From: DASXUX01 sp036504595
Lineage (GTDB): Bacteria > Planctomycetota > SZUA-567 > H5-PLA8
Assembly: GCA_036504595.1 (NCBI GenBank)
Contig: DASXUX010000108.1
Span: 62,001-126,000 of the forward strand
Direction: 5' to 3'
Length of the DNA: 64,000 nucleotides
Position numbers and translations under genes: made by a program. Within the stretch, counting starts at the first letter, position 1, and each line of letters starts with the position of its first letter. Below are positions 57,166 to 64,000 of the stretch, piece by piece. The notes beneath the pieces are model-generated. The model made no database searches and was not told the origin of the DNA. It worked only from the letters and a program-made list of their open reading frames with translations.

Positions 57166-60100
57166 TTACTTATAAGCTTCCACCTCGCTAAGCCCCGTCT
57201 GCCCGCCATTGTGAGACAGTATGCCCAGCACTCGCAGGGACGCGGGTTGAGGCAACGGCAGCAAGCGCCAGAACTGGTCGTTCCCAATCGCCCCGCTCAG
57301 CACCTTGCTGTTTTCGCCGTCAAAGCCGTTGAGAACCGCAATCTGGCGGCTGACCTCCGATTGCTTGCTGGCGCGCTCATACGTCGCGACAAGTGATATC
57401 GTCGCCGGCTTTCCAAAATCGATCGTCATCCAGGCGCCAGCGAAGTTGCTGCCCAGCGCGCCACAGTCTCCCGCCCATGGTGCAAGCTTCCCGTTTCCGA
57501 AGCGCTTTCCGTCCACCATCGCCAGCCCTGAGACTTTCGGCTTCAGCCACTGCCCCGCCACCTTGTCCACGTCAGGATTCGGCCACCAGATCTTCACGTC
57601 CTTCATGGATCCGGCGGACGCCTTGCCTTCTTCAAGTTCCAGCCCGTCGCCCTTCTTCTCCGTGTCATCGAGGATGTCGCGATCGGCCGCGGATGATCCC
57701 GGCTGTTTGACGAACGCCACGTTCGTCCCCGGCCACCGCATACTCCACAGCGAAAACTCGGCGATCTCCACCGGCCCTCCCGGCGTCAACGTCACACTCG
57801 CCTTCGGCCCACGCACGGGAACGCAGACCACGCGATACTCCGGAGTGGGCAGGTCGAGCACAAAACTCTCGCTGCCATCCGCGCCGTTCGTCGTGATCGT
57901 CACGGTCTTGTTTTCTGCCGGACGCCGATAAACCACGCACAAGAAACATTCGCGCTCCGCAGCCGCCGATAGCGAAACCGGCGCCTCGAGCGTAAAGAAG
58001 TTTCGCCCAAAGGCCGCCTTCGCCGCGCCTTCCGGTTTCCAGGCAGCGATTTGCTTCGCCCCGAGCAACTTCTGCGCAACGGCCAATGTATCGGGCTCGC
58101 GATAATTCTGCGGAGGCGTGAATCTCTTCACGTCCGGCGCGACGCTCAGCCCATGCCTCTCTTTATCCGCCGAAGCCGCAAAATTGCTCCGCCGCAACTC
58201 CCTCCCGTCCTTATCCAGAAGCACAAGTTCACCGGCGCTCGTCGCCGCCAGCGTTTTGTCCGCAGCCACCGCCGCGACAAAGGCTCCAGCATTCCCCGCG
58301 GCAAACGTCCACTTCGGCGAACCATCCGCCGCAAAAGCTCTAATCTCGCCGGAATCCAGCGCAGCAATCGTGAGTGACCCATCGACGCTCACGCAGCCGG
58401 AAACCATCGCCGCCAGCGGCACACTCGTCACCTTCCCGCCCGACGCAATCATCAGCAGGTTGGTGAATCCAAATGCCGCGACCGCTCCGTCGTTCGAAAT
58501 CCACGTCCCCACCCCATTCGTCGGACCATTTCTACCGCGGGAGTCCGCCGCGGGAACAGACGGCGCTTGCGCCAGGAATTTCCCCGCCTTATCCACGGCG
58601 TAGATCACGCCGTTCCAATCCGTGAACGCTGTGATGTTCCCGTCCATCGACACGGCAGCGAATCCTGGATGCACTGCATACGTTGACGACGCCGCCTCCT
58701 TCGCGCGCAGACTCCACAGGCGCTTGCCGCTCGCGCATTCAATCAGTATCGATTCGTTACCCATGGGCCGTATCGCGCGGCCATTCATCCCGCCGAACGG
58801 TTGCGGCCGCGTATCCATCGTTAGGAACACGCATTTGCTGTCCGGCGAGAACGTCACGCCCACCGGAAAGCGCGGCGTGCGCAGTTCAAAGTTCTCCCGC
58901 ACAAACGGCAGGTCGTCATGCCACGCCCACGCTCCGTCGCTCAATTTCCCGAGCAAGAATCCGCCTTTGCGCCCCAGCAGCGCCGTCGCTCCGTCCGGGG
59001 CCACTGGAAACGATCCTTCAAACCACCATTCCGGTGCGATTTCGCTGGTGTCGCCGTCGTACATTTGCCCTTCGCGCACAACAAGACCGGCCGGGCTGAT
59101 ACACTGCACAGTGACCACATGCGACGTCGCGAAGTGCCATGCCTCGTTGAAGGAAGTGGCCTTGCGGACGTAGTGCCACAGATTTCCCGCTGCATCCAGC
59201 ACGTCATACTTCCGCACCGCGCTCGCATCCTTCTCCGTTGCCTCAGCCGCAACCGTCGAAGTGATCTTTCCCGTCTCATCCACAAAGGCGAGCGTGTCCT
59301 TTCCTCCTTTAAGGAAGACCACCGCCTTGCCGTCCGCCGTCGCAAGCAAGCGTTCCACTCGGCGCAAGGGCGTAAAGTTATGATAGGGATGCACCACCGG
59401 CTGCGGCACTGCTTGCAGTTCGTTGCGCAGAATCCTGCTGCCGCCGCTCCGGTCACTTACTTGCGCATCCTCTTTTTTACAGAGCACCGCGCCCAAAGCC
59501 TTTGCGGCCTTCGCCATTCCCGTCTCGTCGTTGCCAACAATCGCGACCGCCATCTTTCCAGCAAGAAATGGGCTGAAGACCGCGACCAGTCTTCCCTGCC
59601 CTTTCGCTGGTACGTTGGGCGTCTCCATCCAGGTCGTGACCGCGCGCAGGCTCTGCGCCAGCCGCCCGCCCGAAAACACCACGCAGTCGCTGCCAACCAT
59701 GTACGGCGGATCAATATCCATCCATCCGCCCTTTTCCGGAACATGCGAGCGCGTCTTCGCATCGATGTAAGCCGTCATATTCCCGCGATAGCCAATCAGC
59801 TTTCCTTCTTCGATCAGTCTCATGCGCGCCTTGTCGTAGCTCCGTGGATACCACCGCGTCGGCAGCGTGTCGTATTCCTCCGGCGTCACCTGCCACACGC
59901 GAGCTTTCATTCCCGCCGCGACCAGCGCCTCCTTCAACTGGCTGGCTACCGGCAGAAGTTTCTCCTGTCCAGATTCAAGAATGATCCATTTCTCGATCGG
60001 TGACTTGGCATAAGCGCGCAGATGTTCGGTATTGACGATGTGAACGTCGCCAATGGCAGCCGTGACACTCGTTTCGCGCTCCCTCGCCGGAACGTTGATC

Positions 60101-63100
60101 TCCGTTGTCACGCTGAATCCCGTGATCAGTTCTTGAACGGTCAACTTCCACGCGCCCGCCAAGTCGCGATCCGCCAGCGGGAACGCCGCTTCCTCACCGG
60201 CCGCGCGATAGACCGTCTCGCGCTCGACGCCATTTGGATCGGCGAGCGTTAATCGCACCGGCACGGGCCCCATCCGCGCACCGGCCTTGTCGATGACATG
60301 GCCGGAGGCAGCAATGGTCCCGCCCAAGTGCAGCCCGTCCCGTTCCAAGGTAATGTGCACATTCCCCGGCGCCGATTTGTAGAGCGCCAAGATTGTCGCC
60401 GGCTCCGTGATCAAATCGACAAACGCTACCGTGCGCCCGTCTTTCTGCTCTGCTCTCAGAGTGGTCTGCTTCACGAGATCGCGCACCGTCCATCCCGTGC
60501 CCTCCAGCGACACCGGCATCCCCTCCACAGGCTCGAACGTGCCTGATGCCGCCCCCTTCTTCTCCGCGATGACCACAACGTAGCGCATCGAGTCCGCCGT
60601 GAGTGCAACGGCCACCCCACGCTCCCAATCGGCCACAGCCAACGGTGGCACGCCGGTGTTCGCCAATGCGGCCGCGAGCGGCTCGCGAGCGCTTTTTTCG
60701 AACTGTTCCCACATCTCGCCATGGATTTTCCCTGCGAACCCGGAAAGCTCCCAGATGTGCTTGGTTTTCACGGGGACAATCGTCGCGCCTTGGATTTGCA
60801 CAAGACAATCGCTTGTCGTCAGGATCTGCCCCCCGGCCTTCTGAAACGCTTGAAGGGTCTCGACCAATTTCGGCTCAAAAGGATCCTCTTCACGCACCAG
60901 CAACAGCACCTTCGTTGCAGCGGGAATCCCCGTTTGCAGCACGTCCTCATCAGCGAGCAACGCAGGCGCGCAGCCCAGCCGCGTGAGGTGATAATAGAGC
61001 GCGTGGTAATCGTACGGCCGTTGCCCGCCGCGAAGAACCTGGTGCGCAGCCGTCATGAGAATCGCAAAACGATTGTCCGGCGTTGCGCGCGCGGCAATCG
61101 CACCGTATTGGCCAAGAAACGCCATCGCACTCCCGCGCCGCGCGATTTCCTTCAGTCCGGCCTCCGCCTGCAGCGGCGTTCCTCCACCGCTCAGTCCGCG
61201 CCCGAACGCATGAAACAGGCTTTTGACCTGCCCCTCGGAAGACGTGCCCCAATCGGTGGTCAGCCAGACACGCTTGCGCGGGTCGTTGCCGCGCGCCCAG
61301 TCTGTCGTGAACGCCGCGGACATCGGCCACTCGCCAAAATCGGTGTAGCTTTCGTAGCACGCCGCCGCCATGTCGCCGAACAGCGCGCGTGTGCGCTTTC
61401 CCATGTCGTGGCCGGCATTGTCGAAAAGCGTAAACACCGTCTGCGGCCGGATGCTCCGCACCGCGTTGTTGTAAAGCGCGTTGTGCTTGCCCCACGCCAG
61501 ATCCTCGCGCGCCTTCCAGAAGCTGATTGCCTTGCGCATGATCGCCAGCGCCTTCTCACGCGCGGCCGGATCGCTGCTCAGTTTGTTCTTCTCGTACCAC
61601 TCGCGCTCTTCCTTGCTCGCGTCTGAAACACCGGCGTCCTTGACCGCGGCGGCAAGCGCCTCGTTACGGTCCTTTGTGTGAGGGTCCGTCGGCACGCCGC
61701 CTTCGACGTAGCCCCACCACGCCGGAAACCAACTGTAGTTGATCCCGGCCCAGGACGGATAAGCGCCGCTCTGCTGCGTGAAAATCTGCATTCGCCGAAC
61801 CATGCGATCGACCGACGGCTGATAGCTGTGGTGGTAGCTGAGGCTTTCATTGTAGAACGACCCGGGCCGCACGACGGCCATGTCGATCATGCGCAACCGG
61901 TGCCGGAGCAATCGGTCGAGCAGCAGATCGTTTTTCGAAGATTGCAGCGCCATCTCCGCGGGTAAGTTTCCCGCCCCGGCAACGTCCGTATTTGTGCCTG
62001 GCATGCCCAGGTCGAGCATGCTCGCGTGTCCGGTTGCCGTGGCCATCTCGAGGCCGCATTTTCGCAGCAGATCCAGACCTTCGTCCGTGGTCGGCCATGC
62101 GCCCGTGCAACCGCTCATCGTGTGCACGAAGAACGGGCTCCGCGAGAGAAACGCCGGCACGATCGTCAGCGGCACGCCCCCGCTCTTCGCGTCGCCCGCC
62201 TCTACCCAGAGCACATAGTCGCCAGGCGGCAGCGCGTGTGTTTCGAGCGTGAAGAGTCGTGCTCCAAACTCTTGCGCCTCGGCGCCCGGCAACGTCACTG
62301 TCCCGAGATCAAAAGGCTGCGCTTCGCTTCGACACAGCACCTTCGCTTCGCCGCCCTTGAAGCCGCTCGGAAGAACAACCTGATAGACGGCGACCTCGCC
62401 CTGCTCGAATGCTGTCCGCGCGCAGTGCGGCACAAGCCACAGACTTGCGGAGGTGTCGGCAACCAGCAACGTGTGGCGAATCGCAGGCGCTTTGCTCGTG
62501 AGCGTGAACGAAAATGCGCCAAAATACCCGGCGGGCAGAGGAAGTTTCAGCCAGAGCAGGTCGTCCATCGTCGTCTTAAGCAATTTGGCAGCGGCCGACG
62601 CGGCGCGCGCGTCCGGCGCCTTCGCTTCCGACGGCGGCGAAGATCCAGCGGCGGAGACACAAGCGAAGTGCGAGACCGAGAACGGCTCCTTCGCCTCTTG
62701 CTCGTACGCCGCACGCGAAAACGCCGCAAACGGCGCCGCGCCAGGCTTGACCACCGCCGGCATAGCGCACGCAAGGCGCCCCGACTGCACAAGCGTAAGG
62801 CCATCCTCGCTGACAGTCGGAGCAGGCGCAGCTTTGACGGAAGCCACCCGGGGCCGCACCAGTTTCAAACCCGCCGCCGTCGCACTGACGCCGTCGGGCA
62901 ACGCAGTCGCTTCGATCTTGCCGGCGGCGCTCAGCCCGAAGGGCCCAAAGCTCGACTCATATTTCATGCCGACCGGCAGCCACACGGTCAGCGCGCTGAA
63001 GTTGGCATCCTCGCGCAACAGCGAATCCGCGCCCAGTCGCAATTTGATCGGCACGGCCAGCGGCGCGCCGCTCTCGTCCGCGGCCTCAAATCGCACCGCG

Positions 63101-63609
63101 GCGCACCGGATGAGCAGTTCGTCTCCCTGCCCCGCGGCCAGAGCCGGATGCGGGCTGTCGAACCGGTTCGATCCGATGGTAAAACGAATAGAGCCGGGCG
63201 TGAGGACGTGCTCACCTGGATCGAGCTTCATCCGGCCGCCGACGGGATACGTGTACTCTTTATCGGATCCCACGCGCAGACGTGGCTCGATGACCGCCGT
63301 CCCATCGATCCAGAAACGCGGCGGTGTCGTCTGTGCTGCAACAACTCCCGGCAGCGTGCGCCAGAAGCACATCCTCCCCATATCCAGTTTCGGGTCGCTC
63401 ACAGCCGCTACGCGCACCAGCGTGCCGGATTTATTCTCCGCGCCCGCCTGACCCTCAAGGTTCAGATCGTCGGTCTCGTCCTGCCCCGGTTTTGCATTGA
63501 GACGGCCATCCGGCGTGGCGGGAATCTCCTCCGCCGACCGCAATGAAAACGCCGACATGATCAGGATCAGAGGAATGAAAGTCAGCGCGGACCGCACACG
63601 AGTCTTCAT
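57166..63609 (-). CDS. Giant secreted protein with propeller and C-terminal F5/8-like domain
   Basis: 2147 residues with a signal peptide (SALTFIPLILIMSAFSLRS). The first ~500 residues are beta-rich with a NPCBM-like look (EYTYPVGGRMKLDPGEHVL). Residues ~500-900 have glycosidase-like barrel character (MTAAHQVLRGGQRPYDYHALYYHL, LLLVREEDPFEPKLVETLQAF), but I cannot place the family or name a catalytic pair. A PQQ/WD-like propeller occupies ~1350-1850 (GVIYAVDKAGKFLAQA, GELVLLDKDGRELRRS). The end (~2010-2147: AGAWMTIDFGKPATISLVATYE, GLSEVEAYK) fits an F5/8 type C carbohydrate-binding domain. It is likely a cell-surface glycan-binding or glycan-degrading protein. Confidence 0.7.
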   Translation of the reverse strand: MKTRVRSALTFIPLILIMSAFSLRSAEEIPATPDGRLNAKPGQDETDDLNLEGQAGAENKSGTLVRVAAVSDPKLDMGRMCFWRTLPGVVAAQTTPPRFWIDGTAVIEPRLRVGSDKEYTYPVGGRMKLDPGEHVLTPGSIRFTIGSNRFDSPHPALAAGQGDELLIRCAAVRFEAADESGAPLAVPIKLRLGADSLLREDANFSALTVWLPVGMKYESSFGPFGLSAAGKIEATALPDGVSATAAGLKLVRPRVASVKAAPAPTVSEDGLTLVQSGRLACAMPAVVKPGAAPFAAFSRAAYEQEAKEPFSVSHFACVSAAGSSPPSEAKAPDARAASAAAKLLKTTMDDLLWLKLPLPAGYFGAFSFTLTSKAPAIRHTLLVADTSASLWLVPHCARTAFEQGEVAVYQVVLPSGFKGGEAKVLCRSEAQPFDLGTVTLPGAEAQEFGARLFTLETHALPPGDYVLWVEAGDAKSGGVPLTIVPAFLSRSPFFVHTMSGCTGAWPTTDEGLDLLRKCGLEMATATGHASMLDLGMPGTNTDVAGAGNLPAEMALQSSKNDLLLDRLLRHRLRMIDMAVVRPGSFYNESLSYHHSYQPSVDRMVRRMQIFTQQSGAYPSWAGINYSWFPAWWGYVEGGVPTDPHTKDRNEALAAAVKDAGVSDASKEEREWYEKNKLSSDPAAREKALAIMRKAISFWKAREDLAWGKHNALYNNAVRSIRPQTVFTLFDNAGHDMGKRTRALFGDMAAACYESYTDFGEWPMSAAFTTDWARGNDPRKRVWLTTDWGTSSEGQVKSLFHAFGRGLSGGGTPLQAEAGLKEIARRGSAMAFLGQYGAIAARATPDNRFAILMTAAHQVLRGGQRPYDYHALYYHLTRLGCAPALLADEDVLQTGIPAATKVLLLVREEDPFEPKLVETLQAFQKAGGQILTTSDCLVQIQGATIVPVKTKHIWELSGFAGKIHGEMWEQFEKSAREPLAAALANTGVPPLAVADWERGVAVALTADSMRYVVVIAEKKGAASGTFEPVEGMPVSLEGTGWTVRDLVKQTTLRAEQKDGRTVAFVDLITEPATILALYKSAPGNVHITLERDGLHLGGTIAASGHVIDKAGARMGPVPVRLTLADPNGVERETVYRAAGEEAAFPLADRDLAGAWKLTVQELITGFSVTTEINVPARERETSVTAAIGDVHIVNTEHLRAYAKSPIEKWIILESGQEKLLPVASQLKEALVAAGMKARVWQVTPEEYDTLPTRWYPRSYDKARMRLIEEGKLIGYRGNMTAYIDAKTRSHVPEKGGWMDIDPPYMVGSDCVVFSGGRLAQSLRAVTTWMETPNVPAKGQGRLVAVFSPFLAGKMAVAIVGNDETGMAKAAKALGAVLCKKEDAQVSDRSGGSRILRNELQAVPQPVVHPYHNFTPLRRVERLLATADGKAVVFLKGGKDTLAFVDETGKITSTVAAEATEKDASAVRKYDVLDAAGNLWHYVRKATSFNEAWHFATSHVVTVQCISPAGLVVREGQMYDGDTSEIAPEWWFEGSFPVAPDGATALLGRKGGFLLGKLSDGAWAWHDDLPFVRENFELRTPRFPVGVTFSPDSKCVFLTMDTRPQPFGGMNGRAIRPMGNESILIECASGKRLWSLRAKEAASSTYAVHPGFAAVSMDGNITAFTDWNGVIYAVDKAGKFLAQAPSVPAADSRGRNGPTNGVGTWISNDGAVAAFGFTNLLMIASGGKVTSVPLAAMVSGCVSVDGSLTIAALDSGEIRAFAADGSPKWTFAAGNAGAFVAAVAADKTLAATSAGELVLLDKDGRELRRSNFAASADKERHGLSVAPDVKRFTPPQNYREPDTLAVAQKLLGAKQIAAWKPEGAAKAAFGRNFFTLEAPVSLSAAAERECFLCVVYRRPAENKTVTITTNGADGSESFVLDLPTPEYRVVCVPVRGPKASVTLTPGGPVEIAEFSLWSMRWPGTNVAFVKQPGSSAADRDILDDTEKKGDGLELEEGKASAGSMKDVKIWWPNPDVDKVAGQWLKPKVSGLAMVDGKRFGNGKLAPWAGDCGALGSNFAGAWMTIDFGKPATISLVATYERASKQSEVSRQIAVLNGFDGENSKVLSGAIGNDQFWRLLPLPQPASLRVLGILSHNGGQTGLSEVEAYK

Positions 63610-63616
63610 CGCCAGC

Positions 63617-63663
63617 CTAACCCCTAAACTCTGACCCCTGCACCCTGACCCCTAAACCCTGCC
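63617..63663. repeat. Heptameric tandem repeat (GACCCCT/AAACCCT)
   Basis: Six to seven 7-nt units between the giant gene and the LacI-type gene; their 5' part is translated as the last ~11 residues of the latter. Confidence 0.8.
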
Positions 63664-64000
63664 GTTCGTTGCAGCCGGTTGGTCGATGCGCGCTGAATCA
63701 AGTGAGCGTACAAACACACCTGCTGCGCCACGGCTTCGCCTTTCAAACCGCGCAACACCAGTTCGGCCGCCGCCTGACCTAATCCGTCCAACGGCGGAGC
63801 CATACTGGACAGGCCCAGCATTCCCGCGCGCAAATCATTGTCGAAGCCGATCAGCCCGATGTCGCGGCCCGGCGTATGGCCGGCATCGAGCAAAATCTGG
63901 CGTATGACGCACCCCGCCTCATCGTTGGGCGCGATAATCGCGCAGAGCCCCGACTCCAGGTTTGCGGGCTCAAAGCGCCCGAGCGCCTCAAGCACGCAGC
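63624..64000 (-). CDS. LacI-type regulator, C-terminal fragment cut by the window edge
   Basis: About 125 codons, open to the window end. APNDEAGCVIRQILLDAGHTPGRDIGLIGFDNDLRAG is the periplasmic-binding-protein-like effector domain of LacI/GalR regulators (the IGFDN block), and DGLGQAAAELVLRGL is its last helix. The DNA-binding part lies outside the window. The last ~11 residues (GFRGQGAGVRV) are encoded by a heptameric repeat. It lies upstream of, and on the same strand as, the giant secreted protein gene, a plausible target. Confidence 0.8.
   Translation of the reverse strand, partial: CVLEALGRFEPANLESGLCAIIAPNDEAGCVIRQILLDAGHTPGRDIGLIGFDNDLRAGMLGLSSMAPPLDGLGQAAAELVLRGLKGEAVAQQVCLYAHLIQRASTNRLQRTAGFRGQGAGVRV

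Noticed and set aside
1533..63663. CRISPR arrays, suggested by clustered short repeats
   Set aside because: Units are 7 nt in direct tandem with no unique spacers of constant length.

Overview
The window is about 60% G+C, almost entirely coding, and holds 38 genes that I can support. Two of them are cut by the window edges. The gene set points to a Gram-negative, saprophytic bacterium of the Planctomycetota/Verrucomicrobiota/Hydrogenedentota kind. The signs are several very large secreted proteins that pair a TolB-like beta-propeller with c-type haem sites (the hydrazine-synthase-alpha-like, HzsA-like, family), many exported sugar-active proteins, Tat-exported Gfo/Idh/MocA oxidoreductases, PQQ-like propellers and a Ser/Thr-kinase-like membrane protein. 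I cannot place it to genus. There are no rRNA, tRNA, CRISPR, phage or transposase genes.

Layout. 1-20473: a secreted-protein region with four HzsA-like cytochromes (1-1330 partial, 7573-11022, 11454-14642, 15494-19363). Between them lie a beta-lactamase-fold serine hydrolase, an SGNH hydrolase, a Tat-exported oxidoreductase, a GH99/WbsX-like protein, a small propeller, an ABM monooxygenase, a DUF5678/retropepsin pair and a sialidase-like protein. 20545-28054 (minus): a type IV pilus/type II secretion-like operon, read from high to low coordinates, of two prepilins, a PilX-like protein, a secreted protein, a HEAT-repeat membrane protein and a GAF-PilB/GspE ATPase. 28390-31586: two CDP-paratose-2-epimerase-like SDRs and a GT2 glycosyltransferase, tightly coupled. 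31662-33134: homospermidine synthase. 33328-37149: a predicted membrane pseudokinase, divergent from a 94-residue protein and a methyltransferase-like/PQQ-propeller fusion. 40709-44168: a GH35 beta-galactosidase and an orphan glycyl-radical activase. 45365-47316: a pterin/folate operon (FolM-like SDR, folB, folK). 47505-51582: a TIM-barrel-like unknown and a GlcD-GlcF-type fusion. 51613-64000: a GH4 enzyme, a fifth HzsA-like cytochrome, an IclR regulator, a 2147-residue secreted protein with a C-terminal F5/8-like domain, and a truncated LacI-type regulator.

The most unusual feature is the density of small repeats, many translated in frame. Family A is a CCCCTCTCCC/GGGAGAGGGG palindrome with a GGGGGTGAGGGGG tail. 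Family B has the core GCCGGCCTCCGTGCCGGCC and usually encodes APASVPA. A third palindrome (D) and a nested one (C) each occur once. Tandem heptamers, whose unit differs at each locus while the 7-nt period stays constant, resemble cyanobacterial STRR sequences. These elements lie between genes and inside at least eleven coding regions without breaking the frame, and two are nested inside others. With the HzsA-like paralogue cluster, they are the main targets for follow-up.
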